From assembly GCA_036172665.1 (NCBI GenBank), contig CM069871.1, forward strand, positions 3,038,001-3,102,000: a stretch of DNA of 64,000 nt. Direction: 5' to 3'. The notes beneath the pieces are model-generated. The model saw only the letters and a list, made by a program, of their open reading frames with translations, made no database searches and was not told the origin of the DNA. This DNA is from Prosopocoilus inquinatus (Eukaryota; Arthropoda; Insecta; Coleoptera; Lucanidae). The position numbers and the translations under genes were made by a program. This document shows positions 11,493 through 22,900 of this stretch, one piece after another. Each line of letters starts with the position of its first letter. Positions within the stretch are counted from its first letter, which is position 1.

Positions 11493-13700
11493 CAAATTTG
11501 GAAAAGTCTAAAAACAGTAAGTTACTAGGAGTAGAAGAAAGTTTTCGTGTAAATAATATTTTGCTCGGAAAAATATGAAATGGCTAATGGATAAAATTGC
11601 AGCTTCCTTTTTTTTACATAGAAATTGTTCGAGTTATCTACTTTCAAATATTTACTCAATTATACAAAACAAAAAAAAAACAAATTCACGTGAATTTATA
11701 CAAAGTGGTCAATCTCAAGTGTCCGGGGTTGGCAACAAAAAAATTCCTACATTACGTTACTTTAGATGTCACTGTTCAAGCTGTTTATGATTTCAGAGTG
11801 TTGCCAACCTTGGCAATTTATTACTAAATGGGCGATAAACCGTGGTAACAGTTCGGCTTACTTTTTCCCTGCAATTGCGAATGGCGACCAAAATTGGCGA
11901 ATTAATTTTTAATTGGCAGTGAGTGACAATTTTAAAATGCGAAAAAATTAAATTTGGCAATTAATTTTAATTTTTCTTTTTTACATTTTTACTTGGGTTG
12001 AATAGACTAGGTTAGGTTATGTTGAGACATTTTAACTGATTTTAATTTTTAACAATTTTTTGCAATTTTTGTTTTATGTATTGGTTGAGATCTATTGAAT
12101 TCGATTGACCTTGCTGTTAACTGAACTTCATTTTAATAGATTTTTAATTCTTTTTAACATCTTAATTAGATTAGATCGACGTCAATTAAGACGGATTGAC
12201 CTTGAGTTTTGTTGAGCTTTGAACTTTAATCTATAAACATTTTCTCTTACTTTTATTTTTTTTAAGTATTCTTTTTAAATGTTGTATAAAATCGAGTACA
12301 ATATGATATAATACGTTGGTTTAGTTGACCTTGAGGTTTGTTGAGATTATCGAGTTCAGTTGACCTTGAAATTTGTTGAGGTTAATTTTAATCCATGTAT
12401 AAATTAAAAAAAAAAAATTGCCTTTATTTTTTTTAATGTTTTAAATTTTTAACTTGGATTAATTTTTTTACTATTTTTTTATTTTTTTTTTATTTGAATT
12501 TTTTTTTGCTTGGGCTGAATAAAAACCTCCATACATGTTTATTGTCTTTTGGAAGAATTAATAAACTGAACTATAATAGAGTTCAGGTCAATTGGGTCGA
12601 CTTTGTTTGACTATGACACAGATCGAACTTTGCTTTAATCGCTTTTTTTTTTCTTTAAATTTTTTATATTTTTTACTTTTAAGTTTTTGTATTTACAAAT
12701 TTCTGCCTCAATTGAATATTGAATTTTTGATTTTTTTTTTTTTTGCTTGAATTAAATTCAGTTGAGTTCAGAACCGAGTTTGGTTGACCTTGAGATTGTT
12801 CGAGCTGCCGTTTAATCGCTTTTTAATTATATTATTTTGGCGCCCCTCTTACAATGGCGCCCTCATGTTTTGCTTGTCTTGACATAAATAGGCTAACTAT
12901 TGTTGGCAACGGCCATGAACGCTATTTAAAAAAAAAAGTAAACAAACGTTCAAAATTTAAAAAAAAAAAATCAAATGGGCTAATTTTTGGACAGGCTATG
13001 TATTATACCGGTTGAAGACTTTGACTTTAGCAAATAACAACAATAGCGTGTTTGTTTTGTTTGCCTTTTAGGTGGAAAAACATTACATCTCCACCAGTGT
13101 TGACAAATCAGTGATTTTATCCCTAGGTACATGGGAAAATAATTTGAAGATTGAGAATTTTTAAAGTGAAAATTTATTTAGGGATATTTTAGGGAGAAAT
13201 TAAGAAAGAAAGTATTCGTTCGACTTATTAAAATTCATGTTTTTATTGGTTTTTATTTTGTTATCAATACAGGACGGAATTATATATTTTGTTCGGGTTT
13301 ATTTCGAACGAGGCGGCAAAGAGAGCGTGTGCATTCACACGTCGGTGCAGTGTTACACGTTTGCCGCCTCGTTTGTATTTAATCGAAGGAAATATATAAT
13401 TCCTTTCCCTAGTTATCAACATTTATAAAAACAATGTTGCGTTTCGGAAATAATCGCAAAAAGTTATTTGTATTTATTCATCATGTTTATTTCTTACGCG
13501 TTTCCACTAAATTTTTTTGAAAAACAGAAATTTATCGAATGTTTACTTCAATTTAGGGATATTTAATTCTCTTATCAAAATACTAAGTTGGCAAGAAATT
13601 TGAAATTTCATTTGTGACAACAATTTCATTATTTATTATATTGATTACATTTGTGTAAATTTTATGATGCAAAGTTAAAAATCATTAATTTATCATGATT
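11493..13700. other. AT-rich intergenic DNA
   Basis: No gene supported. Around 11690-11745 a block (ACAAAGTGGTCAATCTCAAG, then TGTCCGGGGTTGGCAAC) recurs inverted at 31400-31450. From 12.0 to 12.8 kb a loose pattern of TTGACCTTGAG(G/T)TTTGTTGAG recurs about five times at irregular spacing. Around 13275-13405 the sequence GGACGGAATTATATATTTTG and its inverse AAATATATAATTCCTTTCC bracket a GC-richer core in which GAACGAGGCGGCAAA and TTTGCCGCCTCGTTTG form an inverted pair. Confidence 0.5.
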
Positions 13701-13857
13701 AAAAATTCAGAAATGATTATAATTTGTTCACAACTTAAAAGACCACTGGCGGTGTTGCCTTGTGAAAAATAAAACCGGCAACAGGGTCCCAGTTAAAAAT
13801 TTGGTAACAAAATTGACAAGTGTTTGAAATAAACAATAAGTGAAGTTTGTTCTTGTC

Positions 13858-14050
13858 CGATGAAAATTGTAAGTACAAAGTTTTTTTTTTAAATCAAACC
13901 GGACAGAAAAATGAAGGGAACACACTCAACGTTTCGCTATAGATATATAGCATCGTTACTCCTGACGAAGCTATAAATCTTTAGCGAAACGTTGAGTGTG
14001 TTCCCTTCAGTTTTCTGTCCGGTTTGACTTTAAAAAAAACTTTGTACTGA
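13858..14050. mobile_element. Head-to-head pair of Penelope-like terminal fragments
   Basis: Two copies of one sequence lie back to back. On the plus strand from 13962 it reads CTGACGA, a short stem-loop (GCTA...TAGC), GAAACGTTGAGTG, then GTTCCCTTCAG and CTGTCCGGTTTGA. The minus strand from about 13945 down reads the same from the stem onward. Related single copies are at about 31990-32090 and 46080-46160. The order CTGANGA, stem, GAAAC resembles the hammerhead ribozyme core known from Penelope-like retroelements; see findings. No reverse transcriptase is present here. Confidence 0.5.
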
Positions 14051-15319
14051 TAAACAATAAGGTTATACGTTCTGAACAAATCCCTGATTCTAAATTTGAT
14101 AATTATTATAGATTCATGGTTCTTACCTTATCGTTTGCAAGCAATTTTATAACACACACACTGTAATTAGTTGAAACAGCTCGTTAAAATGAATATAAAT
14201 GTAAATAATCTAATAGTAAAATTGAATTGACAAATTATTTTGACATGAAACTTCCAATACCTTGCCAACTTAGTATTTTGATAATGTTCTATAAGGGACT
14301 TATGTTTTATACCAACATAATGCAACAGGTGGTGGTTTTTTTAATTTGTGAATAACGTATAATAACCTTGGCATACGTCATTTTTCTTACCAAATTTTTA
14401 ACCAGAATAATGTTGCCAATTGTTTTTCTTAAGATAATACTGGTTGTGGTCTTTTAATTTGCGAACAGATTTTATCTAAGTGTCTGTTGCGTTTACAAGG
14501 AGTACTGAGTTCATGTGAATGTAAAATTCAATATGAATTAATCTTAAACCGAAAGAAAAAAATCGTTTGCGAAAATGGACTACTCACAAATCTTTGCAAA
14601 TCGTTCGGGGATTGCGTCATTTTGTCACACGAATCTTTTCTTCCAATTCAAGAATCGGGTTTCAAGTCGACGTTGAAGTATATAAGAATATTTAGTAATG
14701 TTCTATGATTTATGAAAGAGAAACAAATTCAAATTGATTATGATTTGGCGCGCGATTAACTGCCAACTTAAGAGACGGCGTTCGCTTAAAAGTTCACTAG
14801 ATGGTGCAACGAAACAAAAAGATGACGCATGGCCTGTGCGTTTGCAGTAATTCAGAAATGCGTAAATAGTTTGCAAAATAATTGCGAGAGACCCAGAAAA
14901 CGTAAGTGCGACATTTTTTTTACGCACATTTCTCAAAATATTGATCGAAATGGCCACGTTAAGAGTCCATTTCCGCCTCCGAACAGGAACAGGAAACTCC
15001 ATTCAAGATGGTGATTTTCCTGTTGCTGGCTATTTGAAAACAAAGCCAGTCGGACCTAACCTCACTTCTCTCGGGAGTTCGCGGCGTAAATCGAAAATGA
15101 ACTTCTCCCTGTGTTTTCCAGATGATAAAAATCGTCGAGACGACGCACAAGCCGCCAAAGCAGGTTATCCAGTCGACGAAATGGATTTCGGATACCATCA
15201 CTTTGGATGGGGCAGAGTTGATCCCAGTAAATAACAACAGCGACAGCTTTGTAAGACCTCAGCGTCATACACCTGCCTTTATTGCTGTTTTTTTTCAGCT
15301 TGATTTGGATGGGAGACTT

Positions 15320-17898
15320 ATGCCGCAAACGCAGACGATTAATGAACTGGGCAAGCGATTATTGAAGGCCGCGGGTAAAGGTAACATAGAGGAGATTCGC
15401 AGTTTAATGACAAAAGGGGCGCCCTTCACAGCTGATTGGGTAAATTACAGAATAACCAGAATAATCTCCTTGGGGTAAACAAAGTAAACTTACAGCTTGG
15501 AACTAGCCCTTTACATCTGGCGGCGCAAAATAATCACTTGGAGGTGTGCGAAGTTTTATTGAGAGCGGGAATTTCCAGGGATGCAAGGACGAAAGTCGAT
15601 CGTACTCCGTTACACATGGCTGCATACGAAGGCCACATCGAAATCGTCGAGTGCCTGCTGAAGCACGGGGCCGATTATGATTGTCGTGATATGGTACAAT
15701 AAACTAAAAGGACTTATTTTACCACAGTCAATTAAATAAATCTTGTTTTAGTTATGTATGACACCGTTGCATTGGGCTGCCCAAAATGGCCATGCAGATG
15801 TTGCAACCCTGCTCATTAGATATGGAGCGACGACAAATTTAGTGAATAAATTCAACTTGACTGCTGCGGACTTGGCTGCACAGCTAAACAGGCACGATAT
15901 AGTAGAAATTATAAATATGGGGATTAGGGATCCGTTGATAGCCACTCAGCATTTGCAGTTGGAAATGACGGGTGATAGCAACGATACAATCGAGCCGGTG
16001 GTTGATTTGACTGAAAACGATGTTGATAATCCAGTTCCTATAGGTACAGACTTAAATATTAATCGGTTTATTCGTACAGCGTTTTTGTTTGATTCAAAAT
16101 CATCAGAACCAGTTGTCCATCGTAACAATTATCAATTTTAACAGTGCTAGCAAGCATACAAGTTTAGTGAATGCGTATTTTTGATGGCTTCAAATCAGTC
16201 AAATGCTGCAATACGAACAGGCCTAAATATTCTTTTAGTGAATATTATTAAAAAAACATTTGACTGCTAATTAGAGATGTAAGTAATTATTTGAAATTGA
16301 TAAAACAAACCTTCAACAAAAAGATTCTAAGAAAAGGAAATGTAAAGAACTAATAACGTTAGTCTTAATAGTTACGAAGCCATTCCTACATTTAATTTTT
16401 TTTATTAATAATAATAATAATAATTTATTGGTCCCAAGTACACTGTCCTAATAAAAAGAATAAGGCGAATGGACAAGTCAAAATTTTGACAAACAAAAAG
16501 GTATTTTTATCGCCTGTAGTGTAGGCAACCATGCGTACTGCTGAGTTCGTTAGTTTGCCTATACTAAGACTTCTTTGTAAATATCTTTTTTTTTTTTATT
16601 TTTATACAACTGGTGCATTATTAAGATAATAATTTTATACATTCTTTTAAAGGTACACATTTTTTTAATTATTATTTAAACATATACGAAATTTTTGTAA
16701 CCACAGTCAATCGTAAAGTGTTTTTCGACTGAACGTCGACGAAAACCGGGAAAAATTAGGGATTATTTAAAAAATAAAATAAAATGAGAACCCTATTTCA
16801 TTCATCGTTTTTCAAACTGATTTCACTATTGTTTCAGAAACTATTTTAATGGAAGAAGCCGATAGTGAAAACTCTATAGATCCCGAAAAACCAGAATCAC
16901 AAAGTATGAAAATTACTTCACCTTTAATTTATAAAAGAAATTACTTGCAAGTCAGTTTCGATTGCAGTGGACCTCTTGGGCATCCCCTGTACAGCTACTT
17001 CAGCCCGATTTACGGCCTCTTCAGCAGGGGAGTAGCTCAAGATCTAACTCCCACTGCAATCAAACTGACCTGTCTGGGTTATCTCAAAATCAAGTGAACA
17101 AACGTGACAAATTGGCCACAAGATGACACGTTGGACAACATAAATTAATTAATTGATGTGTATTACAGATTCAAATTCTGTGCCAGAGCGAAGCATCGAA
17201 GTTAACAACACCTGTTCGTATTTAGAGTCGATAAAATATTTGCAAGAACGTGGAATTACCATGCTGCCTGCTGATAATAGCAATATTTTAAATTCGGTGA
17301 TAGAAAATGGACATACAGTTGTGCTCACAGGTGAGTACGCGATGTTTTAAGTGTTGCTCCAATTTTATTTAAATCCACCAGAAGCAGGAAAGCAAGTTTT
17401 AAACTCGATCAAGCCGTCAGAGTCCCCCATCCCCCAGACAGCTGCAGCAACAAAAAACAACATAAAACAACCGAGCAAAGAGAACAGTGCTGCTCCTCCG
17501 GCTTTGAACATGAAGAAGATCATCACGGTCACACCCGAGGAATTCCTAGCCATAACGACGAACTGTAATTTCACCTCAAATAATAAAGCCGGTGTAAATG
17601 CGAAAGCTGGCGTGAAGAGGATCGTCATGAAGAAAAATAAAACCATTCCAATATCGGCCACGATAAACGTAAGCGAGCTTCCAATTATTCTTATTTGGTT
17701 TTGGTCGATTTTAATTTGTTGTCTTAGCTTTCTAAAATAAAAATGCAAAGTCCGGCTACGACGGATTTGGAGGACATGAAGAAGAAACTGGCGGAAGCAA
17801 ACAAGCTCATCGAGGAATACAAGATACGATTAAAAAAGAAAGAGGCCGAGGCTGAAAGATATAAGCAACAATTAATCCTGATATTACAGGCGCAGTGA
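15320..17898 (+). CDS. GABPB: GA-binding protein beta subunit (ankyrin-repeat partner of an Ets factor)
   Basis: Coding exons, all phases matching: 15320-15439, 15496-15693, 15752-16043, 16838-16903, 17169-17330, 17382-17668, 17728-17898; 431 aa. This is the non-DNA-binding subunit of the heterotetrameric Ets regulator GABP (NRF-2), which controls mitochondrial and housekeeping genes. The N-terminal 160 residues are ankyrin repeats, with [20 protein letters not shown] and [20 protein letters not shown] easily seen. The last 40 residues ([15 protein letters not shown] onward) match the C-terminal coiled coil of vertebrate GABPB. I chose Met 15320 because it lies next to the first conserved block ([14 protein letters not shown]). 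The frame stays open upstream and could splice at 15250/15299 to an earlier Met at 15122. The vertebrate protein is about 395 aa. AATAAA-type signals lie near 18.53-18.57 kb. Confidence 0.88.
16910..17085. mobile_element. Small GATTGCAGTG-type repeat in a GABPB intron
   Basis: TCGATTGCAGTGG at about 16957 is matched by CCACTGCAATCAAACTGAC at about 17051-17071. Between them are CAGCTACTTCAGCCC and CCTCTTCAGCAGGGGAGTAG. The same series of blocks is found at 25980-26085 (TTGATTGCAGTGAG, CAGCTGTTTCAGCCC, CTTCTTCAGCAGAAATGTAG, CCCACTGCA), and its left part again at 37040-37090. It follows the 16903 donor by a few bases and leaves the exon frame untouched. Confidence 0.65.
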
Positions 17899-19985
17899 CG
17901 ATTATAAGTCGAGTGATATAAAATAGATAGGTAAGTATGAATTAAGAACATGTCACGCATTCATCATTAATGACTTAAAAATTTTATGTCGGCAAAAACT
18001 AATTTACTGAATAATAGCAGTGTTTGCATTAATTAAAAAGAAAAAAAAAAGAAAGGTAACAATCATAATAAATAAACATGCAGTAATTTTTTTTTTTATT
18101 TAGATAAATTAGAGATTGTGTTATTTTTCTGAGCTTTAAAACTAAATAAGTAATTTGTTATTGAAGTTATGGGGAGGAACATGACCTGCTGTGCCTAATT
18201 TAAAGCAACGTTATACAAGTATTTAAATTAAATTAAATTTTCTGCGCCCCTACCTCATATTAAAATAAAATACCAGATATTACTTTATCTATCTATTTTG
18301 TATCTAATACACCTCATTGCCATTGCAGTATATAATACTTGACTTTTGAGTTTTCATTAATCTACTGACAGGAAAAGTAATTCCTTTTTTCCTTAGCAAT
18401 TATTTAATTGCAGTTTTTTTCTTTATTTTCGTTTTGTTTAATTATTATATACTGCATGTGTCATTTATGTACATAGTTTAGATGTTTTTTCATTGCCAAA
18501 TTTATTAATAATGTACTTGCTATAGTTACATTTAAATAAATTATTGTTTGTATATTTTTATAATAAAGAGCATGTTGAGAAGATGTAATAATAACAATAA
18601 ACGAATTGTTTACATCCGTTTTTATGAAACACCGGACATATTTATGTGGCCAAATCGATCGTTAATTTTGTAAAACAAAAAAAATACACTTGTAATAATG
18701 AAAGAAACCTTTTATTGGTATAACATACAGAACGATGGCATAATGACAACACTAACAACATTACGTAAATGTTTTATAGTTAACTTGCTAATCGAGTTTT
18801 GTTTGTAAGTATTTACAAAACGAGATATTTTTCAAAGTAGTAACTGTTAGGGTGACTTATAAAAACGTCGGGTTCGGGTTTGTTCCAACAACCGTCGAAA
18901 GCAAGCGTGCCAGTCAGAAACTAACTGTTGGAACAAACCTATTTTATTATTAGCATTGTGGTGATTCGTCTTGTAAGAATTAGTGACTTTGAAGATGTTA
19001 CCAAAACGTTGTTTTATTATTAAAAATAATTGCAATAATTGTAGAGGCAGGTTTATGACTGAAATATGTATTTTTTTTTTATTCAACACGAAAGACTTCA
19101 GAGAGGAGAAAAGGAAGCCTCAAAGGAAGAAGCTAAGTTGAGAGAGTGGAAGCACCAAATTTCTTTCTATACTTCCACCATCATTTTTTTTAATTCTGTG
19201 CAACATCCAAATTTCAATTTGTGAGCCTTGCATTGTTTTTTTTAATTATCTGCGTACAATTTTTCAAGGTCCAGCCTCGAAATGTTTCGTAAATTAATTT
19301 TTCAAAGCCACTTTCTCTCACAAAACAGAATCGATGCTATTAATTAATTAGATTAATTTAGTCTGGCAATTATAAAAATGAACACTTTTTAGTATCACGA
19401 CTTTCCTAGTACAATAACAAGTGTGAAAGCCTTAATAGTAGCAACAGAATCTTTAATTCTAACATCTCCGTGAACACGATCGTCAATCAAAACTAACCGT
19501 TTCTTGAATTAGGTAAGTGAAAAACACGGTCATTTTTAATTGAGTTCATGATCACAGTAAATTTTATCTTTAATGTTACTAAAGAAAGTTTCTCAAGACG
19601 AAAGGTAGCTTTATTTAATAAATAGAAGGGAAAAAAAAGAACTTTCAACTAATTCATGTTGGCGTTGAGTGTTCCGTACAGTACAGAAATGTATTATTTT
19701 TTTTTAATTTTTTTCTTTTGAAAAGTAATAATGAACTTTAGAATTTCTGAAACTAGGATTTAGTGCTCTTTAAGTTATTTACCCAATGCCAACACGTGCA
19801 ATAAAATATGTATACAACCAACAACAAAACATAGAATTTCTTCATACGACAAAATTAAATGTACTAATAAAAATTTGGGGATACTACCACAAAGCAACAA
19901 GTAATTTTACTATACAGGGGACATAAAATTATTTTGTACAATAATAAATCACATAAATAAAATATCACTCGAAAGCGCGCAAAAG
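17899..19985. other. Convergent 3' spacer between GABPB and AGBL5
   Basis: AT-rich DNA holding the GABPB 3' untranslated region and the AGBL5 3' flank. An inverted pair, TCGGGTTTGTTCCAACAAC near 18870 and AACTGTTGGAACAAACC near 18922, can form a hairpin of about 15 bp. No further gene is supported. Confidence 0.5.
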
Positions 19986-22900
19986 TTAGGTGACTTTGCT
20001 CTTCAGTTTTTTCCGCTTCTTCATCTTGTCGATCTTCCCTGCGTTATCACTCGCCCCGGCAAGTCTGCGCAGGTTTCGCTTGCTTCGTTTCACCTTCGAA
20101 AACGAGCTGTTCCTTGCAAAATTGTGAACTCGAAACGCGCTCTTCTTGTTACTGTTCGAACAAGTCTCGCTGGTGGTCTTGCCGGGGTTATAACAGGAGA
20201 ATCTCTTTTGGGAGAAAACTTGCGCGTTGGAGCTGCCGGGTTCCCAGGAGACCACGAGGTTGTCTTCGCACACATCTGTTTGCTCGGCTTTGTTGTATTT
20301 CGCTATGACTTTCTTACCCTCGCTGTCTCTTATAAAGCAAATCTCTCTCAACTGGCAACGCTCTGGGTTGCTCTCTTTTATTAGTTTTTGCTTCGACTGT
20401 TTCTCCTTCACGGTCTGAAGCTTCGAGCATAAATCGACCTTGAGTTTCGGCTTGCCCAAGCTCATGGAGCTCGGCACTTGCACACGCGGAACAGACTTCA
20501 GGGGTTTCTCGTTGTTACTACCCGATCGCCTCAAGCAGACATCTTTTTTGGGGCGGTTCCTCACGGTTTTCAAGCTGGGCCTTAATCTTTGCATTGTTAC
20601 GTTAACCGAGCTTGCAACGGAGCTCGTGTGCGAACAGCTGGGCTGAGATGCGAGGTCACCGCCCAGGATTATGTTTTCCTTGCGATCGATGGGTACGCTC
20701 GTCGATCTCGATACCTTTACGGATTTCTTGCTGGAAGGTTTTGCACTTGTCGAACGTGATTTGACGACTACAGCACGCAGACTTTTACCCTGGAGCAATA
20801 AAAGACTTACCAAAGCTAGATGTGGCTGATATTGCTAAGTTAAAATCGGGCTTTAATTTTCCATTTACGTTATGATTTTTATATTATCCAGTACAGTGAA
20901 CTACAAAAATTAAAAAAAAAACGTGCGTGAGAAATACGAGTGAGCATTAATAATAATGATAGTTATTAGTTGCTTTCTTTCGTTGAAAAGTTTAAATCGT
21001 GATTCAATAGTTTTATCACCACCATCTTTGGTTTTGCAAATTTGGATTAAATTAGAATCCAAACAAAACGTAAAAATAGGAAGATTTAAAAGGGAAAGGC
21101 TAATCAGAATTGAAATTTACAGAAGAACATCCTTCAGTGTTTGAATCAATCTTGGGGGTTGATCAAGGCTTTGCAAGGGTCCATTAAGCTATAGCAGGGT
21201 TTCCACTTATCAGAAAATGTCAGAGAATCGAGAGAAAAGAATCACAATGTCAGGGAAAAGGAATGGAACTTGTGTTAATGCAAAAATCAGTGAAATTAAT
21301 TGAGAAACAGGAATTTGTTTTCTAAAATTATAAAAAAAAATGGAAAAATGTTTTACATATTAAAAAAAAAATTAGGAGAATTGCGTAATCTAAATGAACT
21401 GTGGAAAGTTTGTCACTGTTTTAACAAGAAAAATAAATTATTTGGGTCTCTGATGTAGGCAACCGTAAATAGCGTCTGTGTGAATTTGGTTGCCTATACT
21501 AAAAATTCTTGTTTTTTGAAAATTATTGTTTTAACGAATATGCATTTTATTAAAATTGATTGCTTATAATTTTTATTAACTAATTCAACAATTTTCTCCG
21601 TTATACACGTGTTAATAAATGAATCAATAAATTATACTAATTTTCGTACATGTAAAAATTATGACAATCGCATAATCGCGGACAATAGTGTAAGTTTTTT
21701 AATTAAAAGTCCGGGAAAACTCGAGGAATGTTTCAATAAAAATAAAGAGGGGGTCGATGAACCTCTGGGGGTCTTTTAGGGGCTCGAAATTATGAATTCT
21801 TTGATAGAAGCGCATCTGAACAGTTTATTCTAAAAAAAAGTCAAGATTTACGATTTCATTTAATATTAAATTAATTGGAATTAAACATTGTACAGTGATG
21901 AACATTGAAAACGGGACACTATTATCTCCTAGATAATATCCAGTCTTAATTGGCAGTTCTGCGCTAAAATTATGTCATAATAATCAAACCTCTAACATAA
22001 ACAAAACAGTGAAATCGAATAAAATAAAAACAAATGAGGATCGCCGATGAAAATAGGACGGAAAATAAAAATTGTGTATAACTATAAAGTCAAATCGATA
22101 TAAACACTGACGAATTTTAATCATAACCAAAAAATTTAATCCGAAATATTAATAAAAAAGAATAAAAGACGATTAATTAATAATTAAAGATTAAAACAAA
22201 GCCAAATCGATTAAAAGAGAAAACAAAAATGGCGGTCAATCGATGGGATTTTACAAAAATTAAACTCAAATCGAGTAAACGACAACACCAAAAAAAACAA
22301 AAGACGATCGATCAATAGATAGTTAAAAAATCAAATCAAACAAACGATGATAAATTGACAGTTACAAAACAAATGCAACGGAACAAAAGAAAAAACAAAA
22401 ACCGATCAGTTGATTATATTAAAAATTAAATTAAGTATATATATACAGGGTGACTGTGATAGTTGTGCAAAACTCGAAACCTGCAACATATTATCTACTA
22501 TAAACGGTAATCATTGAACTCATTTGTCCTTAACAAAAACTTGATGGTTTTCGAGAAAATCGCAGTTGAGAATTTTTCCAAAACTGTTTGAGGACCACCG
22601 GCCAAGTTGAAAACTTTTCTGAAACTGTTTGAAAACTAGTAGTTCTCAAACAGACGCGTTTTCAGTCATTACCGTTTATAGTGGTGATATATTAAGTAAG
22701 TTTCAAGCTGCGGCCGCTCGCCGGTGGTTCTCAAACAGTTTCGGAAAAATTTTCAACTGCGATTTTCTCGAAAACTGCAAACTTTTCGTTAACGACGTGT
22801 TATGAGTTCAACCGTCACCATTTCTAGTGGTGTATTACAGTTTTCGAGTTTTGCACAATTATAACAGTCACCCTGTATAGTCAGAAAAAGAATAACGTTA

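Noticed and set aside
16904..17097. Continuation of the GABPB exon past 16903 into [10 protein letters not shown]...
   Set aside because: This part is the GATTGCAGTG repeat. A GTATGA donor at 16904 gives the phase needed by the next exon, whereas read-through ends in a stop.
20090..20646. Plus-strand and second minus-strand frames over the last AGBL5 exon
   Set aside because: They are shadows of the long minus-strand exon, which joins in phase to the upstream carboxypeptidase exons.
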